Assembly: GCF_009649845.1 (NCBI RefSeq) | Contig: NZ_WJIE01000003.1 | Span: 558,001-622,000, forward strand | Length of the DNA stretch: 64,000 nucleotides | Reading direction: 5' to 3' | Source of the DNA: Polyangium spumosum | GTDB lineage: Bacteria; Myxococcota_A; Polyangia; Polyangiales; Polyangiaceae | Shown here: one piece after another, positions 36,752-45,771 of the stretch | How the letters are laid out: the number at the start of each line of letters is the position of its first letter | Position numbering within the stretch: the first letter of the stretch is position 1 | Translations under genes and position numbers: made by a program | Notes under the pieces: generated by a model | Seen by the model: the letters and a program-made list of their open reading frames with translations, nothing else | What the model was told of the DNA's origin: nothing | The model's database searches: none

Positions 36752-38728
36752 GTGCCGCGACAAGACCCGACCTCGAAGATCCTGCCCGCCTCCGATCAGC
36801 GCCCCGCCTCGTGGACCTTCCGCGGCGCCTTCCCCGGGATCGAGCCCGACGCGCCCGTCGAGCTCCTCGGCGAGGTCTCCGACTGGCAAACGGGCATCCC
36901 GCTCGCAGCGTCCGCGGGCGCGGATCCCGACGAGCGTATCGCGACGGCCTCGCTCGACCTCTCGACGTCCGTGTATTCGTACAAGCTCCGCGCCGGCGGC
37001 CGCTGGTCGCTCGACCTCGACAACCCTCGGACCCGCGCCCGCGACGGCATCCGGAACAGCGTCCTCTCCGTCGGCGGCGCGCCCGAGCCGCTCCTCTTCG
37101 CCCCCGCGCCGCCCTTCGTCGTCCGCGCAGCGGAGGGAGACCATTTCATCGTCTCCGCAGGCCTGCGCCGCGGACACGGCGAGCGCCTGCGTTTGTCCTG
37201 GCAGTCCGGCGACGAGGGCGGCGAGATCGACATGCCGCCCCTCGCCGAGGAGGACGAGCACCTGTTTTTCCGCGCCAAACTCCCCTGCTCGGCCCATCCC
37301 ACCCGCCTCCGCTTCGAACCGGGCCCGAACGAGGCGTTCCTCGTGACGCTCGCCCCCGAAGACGACCTGCCTGCCTGGTGGAGAGACGCCGTCCTCTACA
37401 CCATCTTCGTGGATCGTTTCGCCCCGCGCCCCGGCGCCCCCTGGGGCCACGATCCCGGCCCCGATCGCCCTGCCGGCGGCCACCTCGACGGCATTCGCGC
37501 CGCATTGCCTCGCCTCGCCGACCTCGGCGTCACCGTCCTTTACCTCACGCCCACCATCGTCGCCGCCTCCTGCCATCGGTACGACCTCGTCGATCCCCTC
37601 CGGATCGACCCGGCGATCGGCGGCGAGCCCGCCTTCGCCCGCCTCGTCGAGGCGGCGAGCGCCCGAGGCCTCCGGATCCTCGTCGACCTCGCCTTCTCCC
37701 ACGCCGGCCGCGGCTTTCCGCCCTACGAGGACGTCCGCGCCCGCGGCCTCGACTCCCCGTTCGCGAAATGGTTTCTTTGGACAACCCCGCGCCGCGGCGC
37801 GCCCAGGCTGCGCCATTACGGCCGGCGCGAGGACGCCCCTCTGCTCGACCTCGATCACCCCGAGGTCCGGGCCCTCGTCCTCGAAGCCACCACCTGCTGG
37901 GCGAAACGCGGCGCCTCCGGCCTCCGCCTCGACATGGCCGCCGAGGTCCCCCTCGACCTCGCCGTCTCCATCCGACAGACATTTCGCCGCGACAAACCCG
38001 ACGCCGTCGTCCTCGGCGAGCTCGTCCCCGCCCACGCCCACCGCTGGATCGGCCGCGGCGCGCTCGATTGCGCCGCCGATTTCGGCTTCCACGACGTGCT
38101 CGTCGATTTCCTCGCCAGACGCGTGATCCCCGCCGAGCTCGCGTCCCTCCGGCTCACCCTCCTCGAGCTCGATCGAGGCGCCCCGGGCGCCCGCTCGCTC
38201 CGGTTCGTCTCGACACACGACCACCCTCGCTTCGGGAGCATCACTCGAAAACACGGCGGCCCGTCCCGAACGGGCCTCCTCGGCCTTTTCGTCCTCCTCG
38301 CGTGGCCGGGCGTCCCTTCGCTTCTTTATGGCGAGGAGTACGACCTCTTCGCCGAGACCCCCAGGACAGAGCCCGAGGACGTCTGGCCCGATCGAATGCC
38401 CCTGCCGCGGACCCCGGATCCCGCGGCCACGCGCGCCTCCTCGCTCGTCCGGACGCTGCTCGCCCTCCGCGCCTCGCGCCCCGCCCTCCGCCGCGGCGCC
38501 GTGCACATCCTCTTCGCCGAGGGCGGCGTCTTCGTCTTTCGCCGCGAGCACGAGGGCGAGCGCATCGACGTCGCCGTCAATGTGGGAGGCCTCGTCGAGA
38601 TCGACCTCGAAGACGACGAATTCCCCGGCGCCTCGCTCCTCTTCTGCCTCGGCGAGGCCCGGCTCTCCGGCCCCACGCTCACGCTCGCCACGAACGCCGC
38701 CGCTCTCGTGCTTCGCGCCCGCGGCTGA
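36752..38728 (+). CDS. GH13 alpha-amylase family enzyme (cyclomaltodextrinase/neopullulanase-like)
   Basis: 658 residues from a GTG. N-terminal beta-sandwich domains (about 20-195) resemble the starch-binding N-domains of neopullulanase-type enzymes. The TIM barrel starts at AVLYTIFVDRFAPR. Catalytic residues are all present: nucleophile Asp394 (GLRLDMAAE), acid/base Glu423 (VLGELVPA) and Asp490 (STHDHPRF). Region I reads DLAFSH (312-317), with the usual Asn replaced by Ser316, which is unusual. A C-terminal beta domain ends the protein. There is no signal peptide, so the substrate is probably an internal maltodextrin or glycogen fragment. Confidence 0.9.
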   Translation: MPRQDPTSKILPASDQRPASWTFRGAFPGIEPDAPVELLGEVSDWQTGIPLAASAGADPDERIATASLDLSTSVYSYKLRAGGRWSLDLDNPRTRARDGIRNSVLSVGGAPEPLLFAPAPPFVVRAAEGDHFIVSAGLRRGHGERLRLSWQSGDEGGEIDMPPLAEEDEHLFFRAKLPCSAHPTRLRFEPGPNEAFLVTLAPEDDLPAWWRDAVLYTIFVDRFAPRPGAPWGHDPGPDRPAGGHLDGIRAALPRLADLGVTVLYLTPTIVAASCHRYDLVDPLRIDPAIGGEPAFARLVEAASARGLRILVDLAFSHAGRGFPPYEDVRARGLDSPFAKWFLWTTPRRGAPRLRHYGRREDAPLLDLDHPEVRALVLEATTCWAKRGASGLRLDMAAEVPLDLAVSIRQTFRRDKPDAVVLGELVPAHAHRWIGRGALDCAADFGFHDVLVDFLARRVIPAELASLRLTLLELDRGAPGARSLRFVSTHDHPRFGSITRKHGGPSRTGLLGLFVLLAWPGVPSLLYGEEYDLFAETPRTEPEDVWPDRMPLPRTPDPAATRASSLVRTLLALRASRPALRRGAVHILFAEGGVFVFRREHEGERIDVAVNVGGLVEIDLEDDEFPGASLLFCLGEARLSGPTLTLATNAAALVLRARG

Positions 38729-38815
38729 GCGCGCGGCCGCCTGACAGCCTCCGCCCGACGCGCTACACTGCTCGGCCTCGCGGCCTCATCCTCCACGGCC
38801 GCCGCGGAGCTTGCC

Positions 38816-39445
38816 ATGAAAAACCTTATTCACCTTGCCCTTCCGATCCCGCTCGCCTCTTTGTCCCTCTACGCCTGCGACCACCACGACGAAGCGAACA
38901 TCCCCGCGGGTTACGAGGACGTCGTGTACGGCGGCGCCGCCACCGACGAGGCGCTCGCCGCGCTCCTCACGGCCGTCGATCAGAGCCCGCCGGCGGACGT
39001 CCCCTCCCAGGCCCCCACGCTGGCCTCGCCCATGGCCGGCGAGCTGCCGGCCTCCACCATTCCCACATTTTCCTGGGCCGTCGGCGGCACGGCGCGCCGC
39101 GCCCCGGCGCCCCCGTCCCTCCTGCCCGCGGAGCGCCGCGACGAGCCCCTCCTCGCTCCGCTCGCCGCGCTCCTCGGCCCCGTCCGCGCGGCGCACGCCC
39201 ACGGCACGCCCTTCACGGGGTATGCGACCTGGCTCGTCGTCTCGACCGACGCCGATCCCAAGCTCGCCCGCGTCTTCACGAGCGAGACCTCGTGGACGCC
39301 CTCGGAGTCGATATGGGCCCGCGTCACGGCGGCCAAGGCGCCCATCACGGTCGAGCTCACGGGCGCGCAGTTCGTCGACAACCGCATCGACATGGATGGC
39401 GGCCCCTTCCAGGGCAGCAAGACCACCTTTACGATTGCGCCATGA
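38816..39445 (+). CDS. Lipoprotein of unknown function
   Basis: 209 residues with a lipoprotein signal (LASLSLYACDHH). An Ala/Pro-rich middle (about 60-120) separates the N-terminus from a C-terminal beta domain (FTGYATWLVVSTDADPKLAR, WTPSESIWARVTAAKAP). The stop overlaps the ATG of the beta-propeller lipoprotein gene, so the two exported proteins are probably co-translated. I recognise no family. Confidence 0.7.
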   Translation: MKNLIHLALPIPLASLSLYACDHHDEANIPAGYEDVVYGGAATDEALAALLTAVDQSPPADVPSQAPTLASPMAGELPASTIPTFSWAVGGTARRAPAPPSLLPAERRDEPLLAPLAALLGPVRAAHAHGTPFTGYATWLVVSTDADPKLARVFTSETSWTPSESIWARVTAAKAPITVELTGAQFVDNRIDMDGGPFQGSKTTFTIAP

Positions 39446-40668
39446 TCACCACGCACCTCCGCGCCCTCGCCGGCGCCGCCCTGCTCGCCGTCCTGCCTGC
39501 GTGTGGGGAGGCCCCGATCGAATATCGATACGACCCGTTCGCGGGCGACGCATTCCCGGATCGCCGCGAGCCCGTCGCCGTCCCGCCGGGCGGCCTCGGG
39601 ATCGTCACGGACAGCCTCTCGGATACCCTTTCGCTCATCGACCTCGGCACCGGCGAGAAGATCCGACGTGTCCCGGTCGGCCGTGATCCCGTGGGCCTCG
39701 ACGGCCCCCACCACGTCACCGTCGACCCTGCGGGCCGCTTCGTCTACATCGGCCTCTCGTATCCCATCGTCGCGACCGGCGGCCCGCACGCCTCCCACGG
39801 CGCGAGCATCCAGCCCGGCTACGTCCAGAAGCTCTCGCTCGACGACTTCCGCATCCTCGGCCAGGTCCGCGTCGACGCGAACCCCGGCGAGATCGTGGCC
39901 TCGGACGACGGCCGCCGCGTCGTCGTCTCCCATTTCGACCTCCAGCGCGCCCTGAAAAACCCGGGCAACCTCGACAGGGCCCGCGCCACGATCGCCCTCG
40001 TCGACCCCGCCGCCGTCCTGCCCACGGGCTCGACCGATCCCGCGCGTATCACCACCTGCATCGCCCCGCACGGCATGGCCCTCTCGCGCCCCGACGGCGC
40101 CCGCGCTTATGTCGCGTGTTATGGCGAGGACGTCGTCGCCGTGGTCGACCTCGACAAACGCGAGGTCCTCGATCGGATCCCCGTCGACCCCTCCGGCGGC
40201 TCGATCGGCGACCCGCAATACGGCCCCTATTCGGCCATCCTCTCGCCCGACGGAAAGACCCTCGCGCTCGGCAACACGGTCTCGAAGGACGTCCGTTTCT
40301 TCGACGTCGAGGCGAACGCGATGGATCCCGCCCGCACGATCGACACGCTCGGCGCTCCGTTCTTCCCGGCCTTCTCCCCGGACGCGAAATACCTCTGGAT
40401 CCCGATGCAATCGCCCGACGCGCTCGTCCTCTGGGACCTCGAAGCGGGCCAGGAGGTCACGCGCCGCGATTTCACGGCCGACGAATGCAAATGGCCCCAC
40501 GTCGTCGAGCGGCTCGACGACACGCGGATCGCCCTCGTCTGCGAGGGTGATCACGTGGCGACGGGCAAGGTGCTCCTCCTCGACGCGATGACCCTCGAGA
40601 CGAAAAACGAGGCGATCGTGGGCGTGTATCCCGACGCCCTCGCGCGTATCCCGGGCCCGGGGCTTTAA
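39442..40668 (+). CDS. YncE-like beta-propeller lipoprotein
   Basis: 408 residues; lipoprotein signal ending AVLPACGEA. The body consists of repeating ~45-residue blades of the type LSLIDLGTGEKIRRVPVGRD, VVAVVDLDKREVLDRIPVDP and ALVLWDLEAGQEVTRRDF, with SPDG(K)TLALGN motifs. This is the YncE/cytochrome-cd1-like seven-bladed propeller seen in many surface proteins. It contains no heme motif itself. The gene converges with a di-heme cytochrome c gene and the two stop codons share TTAA, but co-function is only a guess. Confidence 0.85.
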   Translation: MITTHLRALAGAALLAVLPACGEAPIEYRYDPFAGDAFPDRREPVAVPPGGLGIVTDSLSDTLSLIDLGTGEKIRRVPVGRDPVGLDGPHHVTVDPAGRFVYIGLSYPIVATGGPHASHGASIQPGYVQKLSLDDFRILGQVRVDANPGEIVASDDGRRVVVSHFDLQRALKNPGNLDRARATIALVDPAAVLPTGSTDPARITTCIAPHGMALSRPDGARAYVACYGEDVVAVVDLDKREVLDRIPVDPSGGSIGDPQYGPYSAILSPDGKTLALGNTVSKDVRFFDVEANAMDPARTIDTLGAPFFPAFSPDAKYLWIPMQSPDALVLWDLEAGQEVTRRDFTADECKWPHVVERLDDTRIALVCEGDHVATGKVLLLDAMTLETKNEAIVGVYPDALARIPGPGL

Positions 40669-41414
40669 GGTAGCCCCAGAAACGCGAGCAGATCCCCCAT
40701 CTGCTCGTCCGAGAGCACCTCCAGCGAAAATGGCGGCATCTGCCCGCCGTACCCGAGGAACCCGCCGTGCCGCGTCTTCTGCACGAAGACGAGCCTCCGC
40801 TGCTCCTCCGTGTACGCGCCGAGCGGGTGCTCGGCGAGCGTCTGATCCGGCAAGACCGGCGCCCGCGCGACGAGGCGGCCCGCGCCCGTCTTCACTTCGC
40901 CGTGGCAACTCTCGCAGGCGCGGCTGTACACGGACGCGCCCTTCGTCGCGTCGCCCGCGGGCACCTGGGTGACCTGCACGGGCACCGTGAACGGCCACTC
41001 CTTTTCGTCCTCCGGCCCGGCGGGCAGCGCGTCGAGGTACGCGAAGAGCGCCTGGGCCCGCTCCTCCTCCGCCGCCCAGGCCTTGCTCGACAGCATGAAA
41101 TAATAGAGGCAATGGTTCATCGAGCGGAGCAGCTCGACCTCCATCCCGCCCCAGTACGAGGCCCGCCGCGTCACGCCCGCGAGCGGCGCGCCTGGCAGGA
41201 TCGGCCCCTCGGCCGCGGGCTTCGAGGTCGGGTGGCAGGTCGCGCAGGAGAACGCATTCGCCGTCGTGCCCGTGATCGTCGGGTCCGAAAAGAGCGCCTC
41301 GCCGTGGTCCTCGGCCGAACCCTCGACGATCTCCGGCTCGGGCTCACAGGCGCAAACGAGCCCCGCGAGGAGCGAGGCCCCGAAGAGGAAAGACATCCGT
41401 CCCATGCGGCGCAT
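40665..41414 (-). CDS. Di-heme cytochrome c lipoprotein
   Basis: 249 residues. Signal with lipobox LVCAC (Cys23). Two c-type heme-binding motifs: CATCH (57-61) and CESCH (167-171), each at the start of a cytochrome c-like domain. The likely Met ligand of the second heme lies in GGQMPPFSLEVLSDEQMGDLL, the usual C-terminal helix pattern. It is a periplasm-facing electron carrier. Its redox partner in the window is not obvious; the flavoprotein/quinoprotein pair at 42258-45643 is one possibility. Confidence 0.9.
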   Translation of the reverse strand: MRRMGRMSFLFGASLLAGLVCACEPEPEIVEGSAEDHGEALFSDPTITGTTANAFSCATCHPTSKPAAEGPILPGAPLAGVTRRASYWGGMEVELLRSMNHCLYYFMLSSKAWAAEEERAQALFAYLDALPAGPEDEKEWPFTVPVQVTQVPAGDATKGASVYSRACESCHGEVKTGAGRLVARAPVLPDQTLAEHPLGAYTEEQRRLVFVQKTRHGGFLGYGGQMPPFSLEVLSDEQMGDLLAFLGLP

Positions 41415-41473
41415 CCTAGCGCCTCTCGTTCGCTTGTGCCCGCCGCGCAGGCTGTAGTATCAACCCGAAAACC

Positions 41474-42268
41474 GTGCTCACGTACACCGGCGACACAACC
41501 TACGACCTCGTCCTCTCGATCGCCCTCGCCTTTGCCCTCTTCGTCGCGGTCGCCGCGTGGTTCGTCCCCTCGCCTTATGGCCGCTTCGCGAGCCCCCGCC
41601 TCGGCGTCGCGCTCGATCCGCGCCTCGGCTGGTTCCTCATGGAGCTGCCCGCGACGCTCGTGTTCCTGTACTTCTTCCTCCGCGGCCCGCACCGCGGCGA
41701 GCTCGTCCCGCTCGTCTTCCTCGGGATGTGGCTCCTCCATTACGGAAACCGCGGCTTCTACTTTCCGCTCTCGATGCGCGTGCCGAGGGGCCAGCGCTCC
41801 ACGTTCGGCCTGCTCGTCGTCGGCACCGGCGTCCTCGTCACGGCGATACACGGCTACCTCCACGCCGACTTCATCACCCGCCTCGGCCCACATTACGGCC
41901 CCGAATGGCTGAAGGACCCGCGGTTCCTCGCGGGTTTCGTCGTCTATTACATTTCGTTCATCCTGACCCTGCACTCGGATTCGATCCTCCGCAACCTCCG
42001 CAGCCGCGAGGAGGTCGCCTCGGGCGAACGTGTGTATCGTATCCCCCGCGGCGGCCTCTTCCGGTGGGTCACGAACCCGAGTTACCTGACCGAGCTCACG
42101 GGCTGGGCCGGTTTTGCGCTCTGCACGTGGTCGCTCGCCGGCGTCTTCATCTTCGCGATCAGCGCGGCGAACCTCGTGCCGCGTGCGTTCGCCACGCACG
42201 CCTGGTACAAGCAGAAGTTCCCCGATTACCCGCCCGAGCGCCGCGCCCTCGTCCCGTTCATCCTTTGA
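41474..42268 (+). CDS. Steroid 5-alpha-reductase family membrane protein
   Basis: 264 residues from a GTG, with 6-7 hydrophobic helices. The C-terminal half carries the family signature: FVVYYISFILTLHSDSILRNLR, then GGLFRWVTNPSYLTELTGW (NADPH-binding region, with the NPxYxxE pattern) and a final AWYKQKFPDYPPERRALVPFIL. This matches 3-oxo-5-alpha-steroid 4-dehydrogenase proteins, which reduce a delta-4 double bond of 3-oxosteroids. Substrate is inferred; bacterial members may act on other enones. It shares a 59-bp divergent promoter region with the cytochrome c gene and overlaps the flavoprotein gene by 11 bp at the 3-prime end. Confidence 0.88.
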   Translation: MLTYTGDTTYDLVLSIALAFALFVAVAAWFVPSPYGRFASPRLGVALDPRLGWFLMELPATLVFLYFFLRGPHRGELVPLVFLGMWLLHYGNRGFYFPLSMRVPRGQRSTFGLLVVGTGVLVTAIHGYLHADFITRLGPHYGPEWLKDPRFLAGFVVYYISFILTLHSDSILRNLRSREEVASGERVYRIPRGGLFRWVTNPSYLTELTGWAGFALCTWSLAGVFIFAISAANLVPRAFATHAWYKQKFPDYPPERRALVPFIL

Positions 42269-43628
42269 CCTCGCCCGGCGCCTGCTCGTCCAGGATCCCC
42301 ACCACGGCGAGCGCCTGGAGCCCCAGCAGCAGACGTCGATCCCCGAGCGGCGCCGCGGACCGGAGCGCGGCGAGCGCCTCGTGCGCGGGGCGCGGGGTCC
42401 GAAGAAAATCGAGCGTGGAGGCGAGCGCCTTCGGCGGCACGAGCGCCTCGATCGACGCGATGGCTCGCGGATCCGGCTCCCGTCCATTCCACTGCAAGAT
42501 CACCCGCGGGTCGAGGGTGATCGGCGCGGATCTCCAGTCGAACGGCTGGCGCCGCTTCCAGAAGAGCGCCTCGGGAAAACGCGCCTCCATCTCGTGATAA
42601 CGTGCGCGTCGATCCAGATGCCCCTCGAGAAAGGCCGCGACATCCGTGGCCGGCGCGGGCAAGACGTCCGCGCCCTCCACGAGCGCCCGATCGATGTCCG
42701 CCGCCGCCTCGATCGCCGAACGAATCCCTCGCGAAACGCCGTCTCCGGAAAGCGGATCCCCCGCGACGAGCGCGTCCCCGACCGCACACCACCGCGCACC
42801 GCGGCCCGGCACGAGCATCCCCGTATCGGCTCGCGCCACGCGCGGCGGCTCCTCGATCGTGCATCCTTCGAATAACCCCCGCACGTGTCTCGTCCGCTCG
42901 AGCGCAGCGCGAAATCGTTCCAGCGGCTCTGGCCGATACGCCGCGCCCACGAGGTCCGCGTCCGTGACCAGCACGAAAAGGAGCCGCTGCCCTGGCTGCG
43001 GCGCGACGTACCACCAGCCCTCCTCCGCCGATTCGATGAGCAATTCGGGCTCCACGTCCCGGCCCGCGGGGGGCGTCATCCGCAGGGCGATGGCAATGGC
43101 GCGATCACAAGCGACCCACCGCCGCACATGTGATCCCACCGCGCCCGCCGGCGCGCCGCGCCCTGTCGCGTCCACGAGGAACTTGCACCGAACCTCGACG
43201 CCCTCGCGCGCGTGCACGGAAACCCCCCACGGGGCCTCCTCGATCGTCGCGACGCCCATCTCCTCGCGGAGCACGGCCCCGTGCCGCGCCGCCGCGTCGG
43301 CGAGGATCACGTCGAACCGCACGCGGTCCACGAAAAACCCCTCGCCCAGCGGATGGACGATCGACGAGCGCGTGGCGAGCTCCTCCGAGCCCCAGGCCGA
43401 ACGCACCCCTCGAAAGGGCACGACGGCCTCGGCCGTGAAATCGTTCCATACCCCGAGCTTTTGAAGGAGCGGCGCGATTTCAGGCCCGAACGTCTCGCCG
43501 ACGCGCTGCCGCCCGAGCCGACCTCGTTCGAGGACGACCACGCTGCGGCCCCGCTCGGAGAGCGCAATCGCGGCGGCGAGCCCTGCCGGCCCGCCGCCGA
43601 GCACCACGACGTCGTGGACGCGCGTCAC
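42258..43628 (-). CDS. FAD-dependent oxidoreductase, LodB-like maturation flavoprotein
   Basis: 456 residues of the halogenase/geranylgeranyl-reductase flavoprotein class. The FAD motif GGGPAGLAAAIAL (11-23) is followed by the ribose-binding Glu in VVLERG, and the second FAD motif is WCAVGDALVAGDPLSGDG. The gene overlaps the end of the LodA-like gene (ATGA). In Marinomonas, LodB is a flavoprotein required to form the cysteine tryptophylquinone cofactor of LodA and is encoded just downstream in the same operon, exactly the order seen here. Hence the LodB-like call; as an isolated sequence it could be any monooxygenase-type flavoprotein. Confidence 0.82.
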   Translation of the reverse strand: MTRVHDVVVLGGGPAGLAAAIALSERGRSVVVLERGRLGRQRVGETFGPEIAPLLQKLGVWNDFTAEAVVPFRGVRSAWGSEELATRSSIVHPLGEGFFVDRVRFDVILADAAARHGAVLREEMGVATIEEAPWGVSVHAREGVEVRCKFLVDATGRGAPAGAVGSHVRRWVACDRAIAIALRMTPPAGRDVEPELLIESAEEGWWYVAPQPGQRLLFVLVTDADLVGAAYRPEPLERFRAALERTRHVRGLFEGCTIEEPPRVARADTGMLVPGRGARWCAVGDALVAGDPLSGDGVSRGIRSAIEAAADIDRALVEGADVLPAPATDVAAFLEGHLDRRARYHEMEARFPEALFWKRRQPFDWRSAPITLDPRVILQWNGREPDPRAIASIEALVPPKALASTLDFLRTPRPAHEALAALRSAAPLGDRRLLLGLQALAVVGILDEQAPGEVKG

Positions 43629-45643
43629 GGGATCTGCGGCGACCGCTCGGTCTCGATCTGCATGCCGCCTTGCTCCACGACGATCCCGAACTTGTACCAG
43701 TGCGCCGCCATGTCCTCCTTCGTCGATTCGCGGTTCCCGCCCTCGAACCGGTTCGTCGCGCGCGCCCAGGGCAGCCGCTTCGACGCGCTCGCCGAGGGAT
43801 ACACGTCATCCGGTCGCGTCGCGGGCCACCAGCCGTAGCTCCCCTCGTTCGCGCACTCGTTGAAATCCGCGTGCCAGGGCAGCGCCATTTGCCGCGTGAA
43901 ATGCCCGGGGCCGATCTTCTGGTTTTCCCCGACGTACTGGCTCATCGCGTTCAGGTCGAGCCGGAAGGGCTCGATGAACAGCGCGGGATTGCGGATCTGC
44001 CAGCTCACCTCCATCCCCGGGAAAAACGCGCCGCCGTTGATCGACTCCAGGCTCGCCCGGTCGAGGCCGTGCGGCGTGATCACCACCGACTTCGAGGCGG
44101 GCGGCCCCGACGTGAACTTCCCCTGGCCCCAGTTGCGCACGAGCCCGTATTGCGTCCGCGTGACGGCGAGGCGATACACGGACCCGTTCGACTGCGGGTT
44201 GTACGGGTCGTCGCCGAGCATCCGCGGCATCCCGCCGGCGCCCGGGGGCCCCTCTGCGCCGAGCGCCGGCCGCATGCTCTTGAAGAAATCCCCGCGCATC
44301 TTCGCGTGTTTCGGGCTCGGATCCCCGAGGTTCGGCGAGACGAGCGTGTTGTGTTTGTCCGTGACCAGCGCCGTGACCCAGCGATAATCGAATCCACGCT
44401 CGTAGATGGGCCGGACCTCCTGATCGAAATCGGGCACGTACGACGGGAACTCCACGGGGCCGAGCGGATCGAACTGCGACGCCAGGATCGTCAGCTTGGC
44501 GAGCTCGCCGCCGCTCGTGTAGAGCGCGTTGTCCTCCGGGATCGGGAGCTGGCGCACGGCCATGTCGTAGAGGAGGTCGTAGGCCGTGGTCACGCTCGGC
44601 ACGTTCGGCGCGAAATCGGGCGGGCCCACGATCACCCACGCGCCGCCGGCGTCGTCCACCGGCACGTCGATCGTCCCGCCATTGCCGTCGTCGATCGTCA
44701 CGACCGCCGTGACCGGGCCGTCCGAAACGTCGTCGAACCAGCCGTCGTTGTTCGCGTACGAGGGCAGCTCGAGCGGGGCTTCCGTGACGTGGTTCGCCCG
44801 GCCTTTTCCGCCGAGCACGATGAGCCGCCCCTCGGCGTCGGTGCGGAGCTGGCCGAGGTAATCGATGACGGGCTCCGCGTTCGCCCCGATCGGACAGGCC
44901 TCCGAGGCCGGATCGCCGCTCGTCCCGGCGCGGAACTCCGTCGGCCCCTGCGACGATCCGCCGATCGTGCGGGCGCCGAAATCGATCTCCAGCGAACGCC
45001 GGTCCTGCACCGACGCATTGCGCAACGGCCCCGGCGGCGTCGACTCGCCGGCCAACCCGTAAAACTTGTGGAACGACGCCTTCTTGTTGGCGAGGTGCGC
45101 CTTCCAGGTGATCCCGAGCACGCCCGGCGTGGTCAGGTTCACCTCGCGGACCGGCGTCAGGCGGCCGTTGATCCACTGGTATTCGAAGATGCGAAACCGC
45201 GCGGCCTGGGGCTTGATCTTCCCGTCCACTTTGTAGGGGGGCGCGGTCGTGCCGGGCGGCGAGCCGAGCGGCGGCAGGCCGGGCACCTCCGGCCCAATGA
45301 AGAAGGTGTCGGGGTCGGCATTGCCCACGCGGGCGATTCCGATCGACGGGTGGATGCGGTAGACCGGCGCGCCTCCGTCGCCGGCGGCGAGGGCGCGGCG
45401 CCCGAACACGGCGGCGATCAGCCCAATGCTGCCGGCGAGGAAGCCGCGGCGCGACGGGTTCGCCGCGGCGTCGATCTGGTAAAGCTCATCCTGCGAGCCG
45501 TTCACCCCCAGCGTGCCGGCTTCGAGGGTCCCCCCGACGACAAACCCTTCGGGGGTGCCTCGCGCGGCCCTTTCGGTCGTCGGGGCCTCACTCGGCGGAG
45601 GTAGGTCGATGGAGCGTACGGAGTCGACGTTGGGTTCGGCCAT
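43625..45643 (-). CDS. LodA/GoxA-like quinoprotein oxidase (cysteine tryptophylquinone family)
   Basis: 672 residues. The start of the LodA fold is clear: YRIHPSIGIARVGNADPDTF with FFIGPEVPGLPP. The C-terminal cofactor region reads LPWHADFNECANEGSYGWWP: Asp593 and Cys597 have the same spacing as Asp512 and Cys516 of Marinomonas LodA, where Cys516 is crosslinked to Trp581. The partner Trp here is probably Trp649 (HWYKFGIVV), inferred by position. Known members oxidise lysine (LodA) or glycine (GoxA) to release H2O2. An internal Tat-type motif SRRGFL with a hydrophobic stretch at 64-87 suggests twin-arginine export after a ~60-residue extension. Confidence 0.87.
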   Translation of the reverse strand: MAEPNVDSVRSIDLPPPSEAPTTERAARGTPEGFVVGGTLEAGTLGVNGSQDELYQIDAAANPSRRGFLAGSIGLIAAVFGRRALAAGDGGAPVYRIHPSIGIARVGNADPDTFFIGPEVPGLPPLGSPPGTTAPPYKVDGKIKPQAARFRIFEYQWINGRLTPVREVNLTTPGVLGITWKAHLANKKASFHKFYGLAGESTPPGPLRNASVQDRRSLEIDFGARTIGGSSQGPTEFRAGTSGDPASEACPIGANAEPVIDYLGQLRTDAEGRLIVLGGKGRANHVTEAPLELPSYANNDGWFDDVSDGPVTAVVTIDDGNGGTIDVPVDDAGGAWVIVGPPDFAPNVPSVTTAYDLLYDMAVRQLPIPEDNALYTSGGELAKLTILASQFDPLGPVEFPSYVPDFDQEVRPIYERGFDYRWVTALVTDKHNTLVSPNLGDPSPKHAKMRGDFFKSMRPALGAEGPPGAGGMPRMLGDDPYNPQSNGSVYRLAVTRTQYGLVRNWGQGKFTSGPPASKSVVITPHGLDRASLESINGGAFFPGMEVSWQIRNPALFIEPFRLDLNAMSQYVGENQKIGPGHFTRQMALPWHADFNECANEGSYGWWPATRPDDVYPSASASKRLPWARATNRFEGGNRESTKEDMAAHWYKFGIVVEQGGMQIETERSPQIP

Positions 45644-45771
45644 TCGAAAAGGCTACAGCCCTCCTTTCTCGCCCGTCAATCCGGGATCGAGCGAGGAGCG
45701 CCGCGCCAATCTTGTGACGGTCAATGCGATGCGGCGGGAGCTGGCCGTTCGGCGTGGAATTTTGCGGCGGG

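Noticed and set aside
35609-38551. A 980-codon minus-strand frame extending the 372-residue lipoprotein upstream through the GH13 region
   Set aside because: The upstream part is antisense to a GH13 enzyme with all catalytic residues; the signal peptide at 36727 marks the true start.
42258-45643. Functional link between the LodAB pair and the di-heme MauG-like protein at 62001-63323
   Set aside because: MauG acts on tryptophan tryptophylquinone of methylamine dehydrogenase, LodA uses LodB, and the genes are about 16 kb apart with no shared context.
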